Counted from the stretch's first letter, positions 35,088 through 49,157 are shown. The stretch is DNA of 64,000 nucleotides from Hymenolepis diminuta (GCA_900708905.1 CAADRB010000014.1:972263-1036262); one strand, 5' to 3'. Translations and numbers: made by a program. Notes: generated by a model from the sequence alone, not told the origin.

Positions 35088-35392
35088 TGTTACATATAAG
35101 AACATAATATTTTCCCCAAAATAATTCTTGTATGTAAGATTCTTTATTGTCCACCTTTTCAGTCTCGCTTCTTTAATTCCCTTTCATTCGAACGAATTTA
35201 TTTACATTACGGTTGTAAGTGGCGCATAATATAAATCGGCCTACCGATATGAGAACGCACATCCTATTTTGATATGGTGGCTCGGGTCGTTTTATATTGT
35301 GGTGGTGTCGGGTTTTATTTGTAACTAGTGTAATTTCTTAGGGTATCAAAGAGTCGGTTGCGGTATCCGACAGAGAAGAGAAGATTATAACA
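35088..35392 (+). mobile_element. Solo LTR, family A, with 5-bp target-site duplication
   Basis: Begins TGTTACATATAAGAA and ends GATTATAACA. It is flanked directly by GGTAT at 35083-35087 and GGTAT at 35393-35397. The TG...CA ends, 305-bp length and 5-bp duplication are diagnostic of LTR retrotransposon integration followed by LTR-LTR recombination. Confidence 0.9.
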
Positions 35393-35397
35393 GGTAT

Positions 35398-38300
35398 CTG
35401 TGATTATATTTAAATACCGGCTAGTTCATCCCGAAAATAACTATACACAGCAATGACACAACTAATCTCTTATATTAAACAGCTCTAATCCGAAGCAAAG
35501 CTACTTGAGGAACCTCATAGAATTACTGATCTTCCTTAGGTTAACAGAGTACAAGAACCTTTCTTGAGTGGGAACACCAAGAGTTATGTTGGACAATTGT
35601 ATACTGACCAAGTGGAAATGAATGAGAAAGAAAGGACGAAAAGAGTAAATGGAGAAATTGGGCGGAAAGAACAGGCGTTAGTACTGAGAGGGGTCAATTT
35701 GGATTGCAAACAGGCGAAACACGATAAAGTGATTGACCAATTTTATGTCTTCTATTCTTTGATGAACTAGTGTCAATTTAGGTTGAAGTATGAGTCAGTA
35801 GATGCGCAATACACAGGGAGACTGAACAGACCTAGAGTGTGCCGGTACGATAATGTCTTAGAAGTTTGATAACACTGAAGTGGTGTTTGAAAATCTTATA
35901 GAAATCACTATAAAATGCATTTACTCTTACTCTAAAGAAGCGTACGATCGTGTTTCCGTTTTGATAATAATAGTTAATTCAATAGGGAGAATTTTCCCAT
36001 TTATTTGATTAATTTGACATATTGAGAATTCCACGATGGCACAATTGGCCAAACATAAAAGTAATAACAAACACTATATTTTATGATTATTGAATTGCAA
36101 AAACCGAATATTTGTTTCCGTTATGTTTTAAATTGTTTGGCTTTTGCTAATTCACTGACATTTCAACACTCAAAGGTTTCGTGAACCGGTCCTAAAATAT
36201 TGAAGGAATAACTAAAGCTGAACAGATTGAAAGTGGTTGAGAATCTTTAGCAATATGAAGACAACAAATATAAAGAAATATAAATTCACAATATAAATAA
36301 TTCACAAGCACATCAAACTCCACGAGATAAAAATTGCTGAAGAGATAATATTTTCAGTTACACTGCTAGGTGTGTCTCCATCATGTATCTTCCCCTTTGT
36401 TGTGGAAGCTAGTAAATCTCTATCACCTAGTTTAATAACAGTTGTTAAATATTGTCATACCTGATTATGGAGATTCACCTATTATTCTTTAAGATGCTTC
36501 CTTCTAGGATTTTTATTCAACCCTTCCCATGCAAACATATATCTATCAACATCATTACATATAATCGATTAAACGCGGAACTTTAAATCCCGTCCTCAAA
36601 TCACACATTTGACGAATTACTATCGACTGGATAGTGAGAATGATTTTAAGTATCATAGATTTTCTAATGATAATTTATACTACAGAGTGATTATGTTACT
36701 GTTAGGACGCCTAAAAGATTATTTTCGGTGCACTCGAAAGAATCTCACATCCTTCTTCTCTTAATTCCTGGATTAACGACCACTGAGTTTTATGCTCTTT
36801 CCTGGATATGTAAGACCACAAGTAAAGATGCCATCGCTACCAGACAGCCAATCTTTTATTACCCAGCCTAACCTGCATGAGTAAATTTATTTTGTCTACA
36901 GAAAAACAGTCATTTGAGCTAAAAGTCTTCCCTCATTTTCCTCGGGTCTGAGTAGTTGTAGCTTTATTAAGTTGCGACTGAGCGTTATAAAAGTGGCGAT
37001 TCAGGTTATGCTTAATAGTGACAAAGATAATTGCGGTTATATGTACCTTTTCAAATGTTTTCGTTAGCACCTTCACAAATATCGATCTTTCATTTACACT
37101 TTCCAGTATCAACTGATGCAAATTTCATTGGAACACAATAAGGGGGCGAAATCACAAACTTATTTGAATTATTTGATAGATTTTTTGTGCTATTTTTCAC
37201 AACCTCTAAGCAATATTAAGAGTGCAGTGTTACCTATGGAAGCTATTTGATATGGAAATGCGTTTAAGCACGCATTTTGATTAACGTCAGGTGTGTTGGT
37301 TTGACATTAGTCTAATCAGTGCTGCAAAGCAAGCCTATCATTCCGACCGTTTAGCACTATTTACGTTTTAATTATTTCTAATTTATAAAATCTACAAAGA
37401 AGTAATTTTTTAATGAGAACCTCGGGTAAAGTGATGAGAACCCGTTGTCTCATTATGAAATAACACGCTTTCTGTCATCATTCTATCGACCAGTGTATCA
37501 TGCTCAATGTATCTCAAACAGTAGAACAGGATCGCAACGAACCTAATTTAAAGTAACTTCAGGAAGAAAGTCCCACGTATAGGTGTGGGCCGAAATGGCA
37601 GCATGAAACGTAGGTAGGGAAGGGATGTTAAAATGGTAATCGTAGAGTTGGTGGCCCAATGCTAACAGATCAATAAAAAATGGTTGAGGAAAACGCAAGC
37701 CTACTGCCAAGTGTGAAAATAGATAGATACTTTCAGACTAGCAATAATCGGTAGTCAAATAGGACTGAGTCGTTCAAGAAAAAGTATCAGAGACAGAGAC
37801 GACAAAACTAAAGAAAATTGGCTAAGGCAAAATCAGAGAGAAATAATTGGAAATTAACCAGAAGAGAAGCGATCTGGTACAAGCATATTGGATTTAACAA
37901 ATAAGGTATGTTGGTATGTTTTTAACAATCTTTATATAATCTTTTTAGTCCAGGATGGCTACCGAACAATAGCATGCTTAAAATAGAAAGAAATTTGTGA
38001 TTTCTGAAGCGACACTAAATTCAAGTTCTAAATTACGCAACCACAAGCGTGTGCGTGTTGCCGCACCGTTAAGCAAATACTACAACTGTATGTGCATGAT
38101 AGTCAGGTTCAGTCAAGCTGTGCTTGGGTGAGCTCTGTGAAGCAACGCTTCAATCGAACAGGCACATTTGACCTTGGAAATCAGCCAATAAAAGAGAGGT
38201 TTCTTTAATTTTGAATTTGAAACGCAATGGGCAGAATATTTTTACGCTCATTGAGATAAGTTAACAGCCTTCTCCGGTTCCCTTTTTGATTTTGATAATT

Positions 38301-41300
38301 CATGTGAATTTAGAGATATTTTTGTGCTTAAAATTTGGTCTCACGGTTAAATGGTCTATTTTTATTTCAAATGCCGGTAAAAAAATATCATGTGCTCATT
38401 TGTAGACAAGTTCAAAGGGTCGCGAAGGAAATACATTTGAACAGAACAACTAAAATTAAACTAAAAACGTAACAATACACATGACATCAGGTTGATACAT
38501 AGCAATGATAAAATTATATAATTAATGACGTGTTTACAAATAGTAAAGAGGTTAATATCTAAATACAAACTTCAAATTACCTCACATCAATTCATTTAAA
38601 CTTTTCTATTAGAGATAAAGGCTTATAGAAGAACGTGAGCGAACTGCGCTACTGATTATACGTTAGTAGAATATATTAATTTGTGATTTATTTTCAGGGA
38701 ATACAGCGTCATTCTTGACTTTCCACTTTTGAAGGTGAGGCTATTTCTGCGTATTTGTTATCACTATATTTTTATACAAAATCTCATACGTATGTCTGTT
38801 TTACTGATATCAAAGTGTCAATTTCTTTGGGGGATGAAGCCATGATTACTCTAATTATGAGTTTCTGATTTAAAGGGATAAAACACGGCTAAATATCGTA
38901 ATTAATATCAATTTATATACCCGAATTTAAAATCGATATTATGATTTTAGCATGAACATTACTTGTATATATCTGTCATAATGAAATAAAACAAATCAAC
39001 TGTTTTTGAACCGTTTATGTTTTATGCTGTGGCCTCGAATAAAGTCTTTATGTGTTGGAAACGTTTAGCCGTTTTAGGCTGTTTGAGGTTTTCGTTTAGG
39101 GCAGCTTGTTGAAAACCGGAACAGTTATCGGTCGAAAAGATATTATTTCCTTGCATACGTCATTAGGTCTATCGAAAAACTGAGGAGATTCAAGAGGGTG
39201 TTCAACACAAAACGCCCTCTGAACAAATTCTTAATCACCGTGCTTTGATTCCTATCATTCAAAGTAGGTAATTTTTATCAATGAGCCTTTCTCAGCCAAT
39301 TTCAATAGATTTCAAAATTTTTAGAGTCAGGAAATTCTCTCTTTCTATCACATTGGGCATGAACCAACAAAATCTGAATGAATAATATTTAATGCGAAAC
39401 TGACTTTACGTGCATATAACATTGTTTCAAAGTAATAAGTAAGAAGGAGATTTAAAAATAATTGGTCGAGTGAGATTACTACCGGGACTTCTAGTTGGTT
39501 ACGTTATAACACATTCAAAATCGGTAACAGCTGCAAATGGGAAATTTTGGAGGCTGTCTATTAAACCAATACATACCCAAGCGGCCAATCATGCGACAAC
39601 TTTCAACGATCAATAATCTAAAGGAATTTTCACCAATCATTTAAGACGAATAAACAAAATGATTATTATAGTCTGGAAATAAAAATTGAAAAGAAATTTA
39701 TGTTCACTAGCAAATAAAAAGGGACAAGTAAATCTTAGTTAGAGTGCACGAAAACGACAAAATACACAGTGCACTTTAGCATAGCTTTAAATTAATGGGC
39801 AAAACTGCACTCTCTCTGCAACTAAATCAGATGTTTTACTGAACTTGTAGATTGACGTGCTATCACATGTTATAAAACTTTAACCTGGCTTAAGAGCATA
39901 CGACAGTTCTCATACAAATGATAATAAATTTTCCACATTTTTTTCTTATCGTAAAACTCTTCCTGATTAAGATCAATATTTATAATGTAGTGAAATGGTC
40001 ATACTGCGCAGTGGTAACCTATTTTACAGCAGTACTTTTAAGGCAAAATTACGAACAAAATTGGAGCGTTTTTGGGTGTTTTTATATTCGATTTGCTTCG
40101 CGAAATCAAGTGATAAATGTGCTTTTCTGAACAGCAGCCAATCATAGCTCCATTACTCACTGTGAAGATTTATGGTTGGTTGACTTTGGCTCGCACGTAT
40201 GTGCTTGTCTTTGATTTTATTTTGATAACTGAAGTGACAATTAGGGAATCAACAAGATATAGCAAAAAGAAATTGATATTCATAGCATAAAAACTAATGT
40301 CTTAAATGAACGAATAATTAAGTTAACTTATATTAGGTTAGAAAAAACTCTTTACACACCGAATAATGAAGAGCATAAAATGTTTTTTCTCCCAGAATCA
40401 AGAATGGAGTTAAAGATTTGTGAATATGACAGAATACCGCAATTCAACCAATCAGGAATAAAGAAGAGATAGACAAAAATAAAGCAATTAAACGATTAAG
40501 ATAATTTACAAATTATGCTGATAAGTAAACACTTATTCAGTATTAAGATTGCACAAATTAGAATGAACTAAAAGCTGAAAAACCAGTCAAAAAGATGATT
40601 CTAGATCTCAGGTGGGGTAGGGTTCTCCAAACCCGTTACCACTCTCTATCTATCTCTGAATCTATCTCCATTTTATGAAATCTTGACTTGTTTTTATTCC
40701 TGCTTGTTTCTTCGCTTTCCACTGAGTAAAATATGTAAAATTGCCTTCTTATACCACGGGTAATAAAAGTTTCAAGCGTTATATAAACTGTAAATGCTAA
40801 TGATATTGACTAGTTTAATGATTAAACTTCGCACTGAGTGAATTAGGTAATTTCTGTTGTGCTAAAATATTCTTACCAGTCTCATCATCCAGCTCATTAA
40901 TGTTAAAGATAAAAATGAATTTAGATGGCATAACTAACCGTGGAATTGTACCGGCCGGTTAACAAACTCTGAATATCATGGACATAATCTCGCCCCCATC
41001 AAGTATGAGTATCAGACCATTACATTATTGACAAATACTACGCATGTGCACGCAGAAAACTTTATGCTTTCAGAATTCCAAGAAGGTGGGAATCTTGTTG
41101 TCCTTAAATTATTACCTTCTTCATAATCTAAAAAGTACTTACGTTTAGTTTGAATTTTCTGATCATTCTAGTATAATTGTCTGAGCAAAAACTAGTAAAT
41201 TTTATTTATCAGAAAGATCCATTCATGATTATCAGTAAGATAATTCCTATAATTGGTGAATGTGTTGAAGAATGAGAAATAAATCTGCCGAAAAATTAAA

Positions 41301-42345
41301 AGAATTACACCTTCTTTAGAGTCTGTATATATGAGATTGTTTGATTTCATTCTTTGTCTCTTCGCTTTCACCCTACCTTCGAAGGAAAATCTGTGACATG
41401 ATTCCAGTATTATTTTCACTTTTGCCTTAAATTCGCCTAATAAGAAACAGTTTACTGAGACTTCAGGAGAGACGTCTGAACTAGGTAGATTCCAATCTTA
41501 ATGAAGAAGCCACCTAAGAGCCAACTATACAAAAGGATACGATTCATGTTTATAGAAGTTAGGGAAATGAGAAATGAAGCGAGTATGATGATTAAATAAA
41601 TAAATAAGCCAGAGAATATGGGAAGAAGGCAGGAGGAACTCGAGGAAAACACATTTGAATTCAAACACACTAGACGTAGCTGGATATCAGTACACTCTTT
41701 AAAACGTAGATACATTTGTCACTGAACGAGCAAATCACATTCTCGTTTCACATAGCTCATATTGCAGCCATTCATAGGATACATTAGCTACCAAATTTAG
41801 AATTTTAAGAAAAATGATAACTGAATCTGCAGGTCTTTTTCTTAAACATGCTTGTATATTTCTTTAGTTTGAATGGTTTAAATGTATTACAAAATTTTAA
41901 CATAGAGCTTGAATGCTTTTCTTCTTTGTTGCTTTTTGATGACTGGACGCTTCTAGATCAGTCAGCAGGACTAGATACTCGTTACCCGAATATTAAGAGC
42001 AATATTTAGAAGCGACAGTCATTAATCATGCATTTTATTCTTTATTCAACGTACTTTCGTAGGATTTATGTCAATACTGACATTGATTGAAGGCATTCGG
42101 GTGGGAGCACACAAATTTGGAAAATTTCGATCTAAAACACAAATTTTCTTGTTTCATGATGTAATTTCAGTCCCCCTATACAAGCCACCCTACCACTGTC
42201 AATATTCAAAAAATAATTTTTTTCCAAAATGACTCTGGTGTTATAAGATTGTCAGGGTTTTATGCAGTTTACAATATCTGCGACATCCCCACTCCTATAG
42301 TCTGAAAGTGGTTAAAACTTCCGTGCTCGCCTTTCCACTAACTCT
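35398..42345. other. Gene-poor stretch
   Basis: Mostly AT-rich. Short ORFs (35564-35770, 36933-37121, 39918-40130, 41452-41715) lack recognisable domains. GC-richer islands near 38040-38190 may be regulatory. No gene supported. Confidence 0.4.
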
Positions 42346-42536
42346 TTTTGTTACCTCTGTTTGTCCATCCACACATTTTTAACTTATGCAGATTTATTAA
42401 TATTTGATTTAATCATGATGTACTTTCTCTGAGACTTTTGGGCTATATTTAATAAATTAAAATACCCAAGAAAGCAGAAATTAAGTGACTACCGAGTGGG
42501 ATTAATATCATGATGGATGATAGGTTTATAGTGGTC
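42346..42536 (+). repeat. Dispersed repeat family E, copy 1
   Basis: Matches 43291-43485: TTGTTACCTCTGT, CAGATTTATTAATATTT, TACTTTCT blocks, AATACCCA, and ...GGGATTAA. About 190 bp, same strand, roughly 750 bp apart. Confidence 0.7.
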
Positions 42537-43080
42537 TTATATGATAACTTTATAACTGCTATAATGATGGTCTGCAATCCCAAATTCTGAACGTAGTTGT
42601 AAAGGCTGGAAGAAGTGTTAAGAAACTGTAGTGGATACCAACTATTCTATTAAGTTAGTTTTTGCAATTGCTTAACTGATAACTATAAACAGCTACCATT
42701 CCCAAATAAAAATGTTAAAGAATTGAAAGTTAACCAATGAATAGTGTAGGATAGCGATGAATTTGAGAGAGAAAGTAATATAGAAATTGAGAAAGAACAT
42801 GGAGAGAGCGTGAGAACATGTGAACCAAGCCTTGCACCGAGCTTGTAAAATCCGTGTGCATGTATACACAGACAGATCAACTTAGTCACCGACAGACAGA
42901 AACGAGCAAAAATCGATGATCAATATGCTCCAGGCGAGCTTCGGTCAGAAAGAGGCGAAAAGCAGCGCTTATGCAGCGTCTACTGAGGCGCTCGAACACA
43001 AAATCTTTCTGCGTAAAAATATTTAAATGAACAAGTTGTTTGAAAATAATTTTGATAAAATTTTGTCAATAACTCTAATC

Positions 43081-43265
43081 GCCTTCCAAAATAGCCAACA
43101 AAAGACAAAACTCAATAACAACACGAAATTATCTCAATGGTTGGCTTTACTCCAGAATTATGTAACTTTGCACACTTTAATAAATGTGTAAATATTATGA
43201 ATTATTAGCAATAAATTGTTGAGTTATTTTTTCTTGGATGAAAATTATTAATTTTTTCCAACACA
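43081..43265 (+). repeat. Dispersed repeat family D, copy 1
   Basis: About 185 bp, similar to 46355-46525 and 47594-47787. Shared blocks: CAAAATAGCC.ACAA, GGCTTTACT..A.AATTATG.AA, TTTTAACA.ATATGCAAAT-type, and a TGGATGAAAATTATT..TTTT.TCCAAC end. Directly followed by a family E copy. Confidence 0.7.
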
Positions 43266-43290
43266 TTCATATGAAAAAGAGGTGCCTCTT

Positions 43291-43485
43291 ATTGTTACCT
43301 CTGTCTACCCAAGCATTTGCAACATGTACAGATTTATTAATATTTTTCTAATAAAGATATACTTTCTTCGGAGCTTCTGGACTGCATTAAAACTTATATA
43401 ATACCCATGGCAGCATGGGTTTAGCAAATACTGGGAGGGATTAAGTTAATATTATGAAAAATCTCAGACAATGATAGGATTATAT
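43291..43485 (+). repeat. Dispersed repeat family E, copy 2
   Basis: Second copy of the family at 42346-42536; lies 25 bases after a family D copy. Confidence 0.7.
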
Positions 43486-45100
43486 ATTCTTATATGTTTA
43501 GGTATTAGAAGAGCTCATGGGATTCATTAACCGAACGTCTTGATCCGATTTAGTGGCACAAAATCACCACTTGGAAAGGCATCAATACACAGAGAATATT
43601 GTGTGTGTGTTTAATTAGATATAATTAAGCGTGAATAGCTATGATCCGTTATTGAAAACACCGCATTTTATTGCAAGATTACTCAAAATAAGAATAAAAT
43701 ATTGATATTATTAAAGTTGCAGTATTAGGACGTTATTGATGAGAAAACTTATTGTGGCTTTGTGACAATTCTACGTTTGCTTATAAACTCATCCCAATCA
43801 TCTACTTCCTACGAATTAAGTATCTCCCTTCACTCCTTACACTTTTTCACCCCTCATTTTTTATCTTCGTTATATCTCATTTATGATGATGGATAAGAGA
43901 CTGGCGAGGTTTACCTATCATTTAATTGTTTGCTCTTATGTCTGTCCTCTTCTTTTTAATTTGGTAAATAATTCGGTTTGATGGAAATAAATAAGACATA
44001 CAAAAAATCGGAGTTCTCTGACGGCATCGTATCCCATATATTTGAATTAATGTTAAATAATTAATGTTAGCGTTTGTTGACTTTGACAGCAAAGATTTAA
44101 TCAGGAGATGGGGATAGTGGGAAGAGGACAACAAGAGACTGATAAGAAAATCCATTAATCCAAGAACTGAGAAATTATTGATCAGTAATACATAGTAACA
44201 TTCGTTGATTTTTTCGGATTTAAACCAAAACTGTTTTCCAACTTCTAATATCCTTAAGGGATGTGGAGGTGGTGGGTTTTTAACAGTCACAGATTGTCTA
44301 CCCATGCTTTTTCGAGAGATTCTGTCCCCTCAATAGTAAAGGAAATATTCGTAAAATATATAATAACCTGTTTTGTTAAACACTTCTCAGGCCCTCCTAC
44401 TAATGAATTGTAAATTATCCCAAATCGTAGTTAACGTACTGCTAAATAGGGCATAATGTACTACAAGTCATAAGAGATATTATTAGTTTCTAATTAATTT
44501 TATTATTACGTACATCTCTTCCACCTCAGATATTGGGAATTTGAATATTTTGCATAAAACTAATAAGAATTTGTCATTTCGCATTTTCATATCGTTAAAA
44601 ATAGCAAGACTCGAGTGCAAAAAACGAGTATCTAAATCTGGATTCATTGAGGTAAAAGCAGGGTGATTTTCATAACATACAATCAAAATGAGTACGCGGA
44701 ATGATGAATCATCGTTTATGAATGCAGTAATAGTTAGATTGAGCTAAAGTACGATTTTGCAATGACACATGTATTTTCCTCTTAATTTAAACATTCTGGG
44801 TATTCATGCGTTTTCTTCCAGGCTTCAGGCCGACGCTGAAACATAATACACAATAAGAATGAAAGATGTAGTGGCATAGTCTCAGCTTATCCATGACCAT
44901 TTCGAATATTTGGAGCCATACCAGATACTGATTTTCCTAGTTATTCCATAATAACGGAGATGAATAGAATAATTTGTAAAAATGTTTATCACCAGTACGG
45001 ATGGATGATCGTGCTATTAAAATTAATAAGAAGAATCGAGGAAATTTTTGGATAGCAAAAGTTATTATGCAAGAACCTCTAAAAAATTAATAATTTTTGA
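43486..45100. other. Intergenic
   Basis: AT-rich. The ORF at 43922-44305 (minus, 127 aa) has no recognisable domain or splice support. Confidence 0.4.
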
Positions 45101-45104
45101 ATAG

Positions 45105-45225
45105 TGCACCGGTGGCATAGTGTTTAACGTGCTTATCTGCGAAATTAGTGGTCACAGGTGTGAAGTCCATCGGTGTATCTCCAATGAGTGGGATGGTTAA
45201 GTTTGATTAGTAAAGAGAGTAGGAA
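45105..45225 (+). repeat. tRNA-like SINE candidate, copy 2
   Basis: GCACCGGTGGCATAGTGTTT resembles a pol III A box (TGGCATAGTGT, 45113-45123). GGTGTGAAGTCC at 45157-45168 resembles a B box (GGTTCGANTCC) at the usual spacing. Followed by AATGAGTGGGATGG, shared with 14031-14150. Confidence 0.6.
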
Positions 45226-46354
45226 AATTCCAGTTCTCTACGTACGATGTTGCCCCTTTGTCCAAGATAAATGTTGGAAACACTTTTCTAAGTGGAATAA
45301 AAAATTTGCGACTGAAAATAGATGTATATTGTACGCCGGGTTGTATTTTTGTTATATGGGAGCATCATTGAAGCGACCTGATCAATCATCAAATTAGTCA
45401 AGTAAATTTTAAGCCCTAAACATTGTGAACGCGAACTTGATCAGAACCTGGTGCACTAATCCTGAAATGTTATAATATGAAGCCATAAATTGTGCTTATT
45501 AAATAAAAAATATACAAGCTAATTCTAAAAATCGAATGGAGTAACATCATCTTGATATTCCTACTACTCTACCCCTATCTTCAATCGCATCTGACGTTTT
45601 TGCTACCACCCCCCCCCCGCCAAGTTTATAGTTGCTTTTTTGCGATTATAAACTGAGAAATTTATCGTGTGGGAGAATTATTGTGAATATGTTCTCCGAA
45701 GCACTTTTATTGGATATAGTGGAATTAATACGAGTTAATAGCAGTTGTTTAAATAAGTGGTTTTATTGGGAGGGAAATTGCGCTATCTTTTAATGATCAT
45801 ATACTATAAGATAAAATAAAATAAACAGATAAGATGAAGCTGTTATATTTAGAGAGAAAATTTTATAAATACTTAAATTAGCCCTTATTTATCTTGCAGT
45901 CTTTGAAAATAAATGTCAATCATGAGGACTTGGAATAAATGGGAAGTTGGTTTTTAGCCATTTGCATAAAAGATACCCGTAAAGAGAAGCGATACCGTTA
46001 TTCCAATATTAATCCCCTAACAATTCTTAAGATCTTCCATATGGCGAAAGGAAGAAAACCACCTTTTCCAAAACAGGTGATCGAGGTTTAAATGCTGATT
46101 GTGAGAAAATTACGCAGCATTATTAATAATAAGGGAGACAGAAGTAGGGAGAGGAATTACAGTCAGAAGAACAGAGAGCAAATGTCTGCACTGAGTGTAA
46201 AATCTAGGACGTGTAATACTGACACAAAAGATGACTTGCAATGGGATAAAGACAAGAAATGCGCCTTTATCCACTTTGGATTCCTCAATAAAATATGAAG
46301 AGTGCAGATCAATAAACAATATATTCGAGTGACTGTTGTAAATTTACTCTTCTC

Positions 46355-46525
46355 CCAGCAAGAGCCAGAACTCAATAATAACGATTAGACTTTACTTCAA
46401 ATTATGCAAGGAAACGACCCTGAAATTTAGCACATTTTAACAGATATGCAAATTTTATGAATAATTAACAAAAATTTGCCAATTTAATTTTTCTTTGATA
46501 AAAATTATTCGTTTTCATCCATCAA
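46355..46525 (+). repeat. Dispersed repeat family D, copy 2
   Basis: Shares with the other two copies: AACTCAATAATAAC, CTTTACTTCAAATTATGCAA, ATTTTAACAGATATGCAAAT, and GATAAAAATTATTCG...ATCC. Confidence 0.7.
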
Positions 46526-47593
46526 TGACCTTGCAGAATACACTTACTACACTTGCTGTTTTACGAAAGCCTCAAATCCCATTGTAAGCATCTAATATCG
46601 CAAGGGTATCCATCTCTTCGAATTTAGATATTAAGTAAAGTATGAGTTTTTTATAAAGATGGGGGCAGATTTCTATATAATTGAGACTGTATATGTCATA
46701 TTTTACATTTGACAATGAGATGTTCGAAAAGTTGGAGAATTTCTTATCTGAGCCATTCTTTTCTTTAGCAAATTACAAGTTTATTAGATTCTCCAAACAT
46801 ACTTGAACTAAAAAGTACTAAGTGGAATGAAAAGCTCACAACTAGTCGATGTGTATTACTCAATTAGGTAGTTTTTGTATACACTCTAAGTGCACTTCTA
46901 GATGGACTCTCATTTGGGCTAAGGTAAATAATGGCTGTCTAAGAAAAATTAACCACGAGTAGAATGCATTAAGTGGCAAACAATTTGCATTTCTGTTTAC
47001 ATTTTTAGGCAATGTACGTTCTTATTGGGATGCCAGAAGTTTTGGAAAAACTTTCTTATTTACCTCTGTATCGAAACTACAAAAGGCGTAATTGAAGAAA
47101 GTATTTCGTCAATGCGTAAGTTTCGTGGGTTAAGAATACACATTTATTTAAGAGAAGAGATGTAGTCCAATGTTAAAAGTGAATTATCTTTCCTAAAATT
47201 AAGTTTTCTGAAAACAAATTCTCCATGAAGATAACCACAAAAGTCGATTATGGTTCACTACCGGGACTTGGTGAAGGTGGCACTACAAAAGGGCTTTTAC
47301 AAGTTTTAATGAATTGATAGCATCTGAACATATGAAATAGAAAGATTGTTCAGCGAGATATGAAACGAGGATACGAAACAGATTATATGATGAAGTCAAA
47401 AGGTCAATGGTCTTACTTTATTCGAAAGGTCGATTTTCGTGACTAGATCCCTGAGTTTCACACTAGCAATATTAGCGATATTTGTTGGCTGATCATGCCA
47501 TTTCAATCATTTGTATCTCCTCGCAGCCACAAAAAAGAATGATGTATAATATTCCTATTTAAACCATAATACTCCTTGTCGAACCCATATTAG

Positions 47594-47787
47594 CCTCTCA
47601 AAATAGCCGACAATAGTCGAAACTTAGTAATAACGCGTACAAGCCTTAATAATAGGCTTTACTACAAAATTATGCAAGCTAACCACCCCACAATTTGGAA
47701 AATTTTAACAAATATGCAAATTCCTTAAATAATTTACAAAAAATGTTGTTAATTTTTTTGGACAAAAATTATCCATTTTATCCAACG
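47594..47787 (+). repeat. Dispersed repeat family D, copy 3
   Basis: Shares with the other copies: CTCTCAAAATAGCCGACAA, GGCTTTACTACAAAATTATG, TTTTAACAAATATGCAAAT, and GGACAAAAATTATCC...TCCAACG. Confidence 0.7.
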
Positions 47788-49131
47788 TTTCCTTCCTCAC
47801 ATTGCTGCAAATATTATTATTAGTTTCAAATAGAAGTTCGAATAGGGTAATTTAGGGGCATATGGAAGAAACTCAAAGTTATTATTTCGCCCTCTTAGAA
47901 ATTAAAGTTTGTCACATATGCATTACTGAATAACATGAGGGTCTATCATTGCACTTTAAAAAAAGCAATGTAAGTGGTTGCACTTTCCTACCCGAGACAA
48001 AAGTTGGGCCACAGAACTTCTGATTTTTCCATCTCAATCCATGGGGTCTTAGGAATTTTATCCATAATATTACCCCGCCTTATCACAAGGACTACATAGT
48101 ATGCATCAGCAGCTTCTTGGTATGATTAAAAGTCTCTAACTCTTATCTTGATAGATCATGATTTGAGAACCAATCTATATTGATTTTTGTCATTTTCTGA
48201 GCTAATTACTTTAAGTTGTACAATCAAAATTGGATTGTACTATCAAAATCGTTCCAATTTTCTGACTGAAAAATTCTTTATCCAAACCTCAAATCAATTT
48301 TAAATATCACATTTCCTAGGGCTATTTAACAACACTTTTTTTCAAATCTCTAACATCGATCTAGACACATTATGGTTGAACGAAACAAGACACCAGCCAC
48401 TTGAAAAGACCCGTTTACTTGAGAACAATACTAAAGAAACTCTGAGATACCATTTCACTACTTTTAACTTACATGAGAATGTGAGTAAAGTATCACGGTC
48501 AGGAGTACTTGGGGCACAGAGTTATTACGTTCATACGCATGTGTTATTAGAAGTCATTCACAACATTTGATGCAGAAGAAAACAAGTACAGGACCAAATT
48601 ATTACGATGTTTATCTCCATAGGCTCCTCCATGTTTAAAATAATTTCTCCCCCTTCATCTATCTGCTCAAGGCTGCATTAAATAAATTAGAGTATTTTCA
48701 CTTGATGCTGCGTTATATTTACGTGGGTCTAGCTCAAGTATTAAATGATTAGTCGTTTTAAAAATAAATGAGCAATGCTTGGAAGACATGCTGTCACAAG
48801 CAAATCTCAATAACTTAAAGACCTTAATTTTCAAAATTTTGAAAGCTGATTTTGAACTTCTTTTCAATTTAGTATCTCCTAAAATAACAATTCTATTTTT
48901 TAAATTAGTTCGTCTCGCCGGATGATACTCTTTAAATTATGAAAGAATTAATTGACTGATCAAAGACTTTTAACTTCACTTTATCATTAACTATGATTTT
49001 TAACATAAAGAAAGCTCACAAACCCCTGCTAACTTAAGATTATTAGTTATCCCATCTTCTTTTTCATTTGCTTGACTTTCTGTTAACCGATTTCTATTGT
49101 TTCTCAGAACCAAAAAATGCTAAGTCTTTCT
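47788..49131. other. Intergenic
   Basis: AT-rich; two short ORFs without recognisable content. Nothing else seen. Confidence 0.4.
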
Positions 49132-49157
49132 GCATTACTGTGGGCAATAATAATAAA
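49132..49157 (+). repeat. 26-bp word shared exactly with 15200-15225
   Basis: Identical word with similar GTCTTT upstream sequence; see 15200-15225. Confidence 0.6.

Noticed and set aside
41452..41715. Hydrophobic 87-aa minus-strand ORF
   Set aside because: Hydrophobicity is expected from AT-rich sequence; no family, acceptor or partner exon.
43922..44305. 127-aa minus-strand ORF
   Set aside because: No recognisable domain, AT-rich codon content, no splice support.
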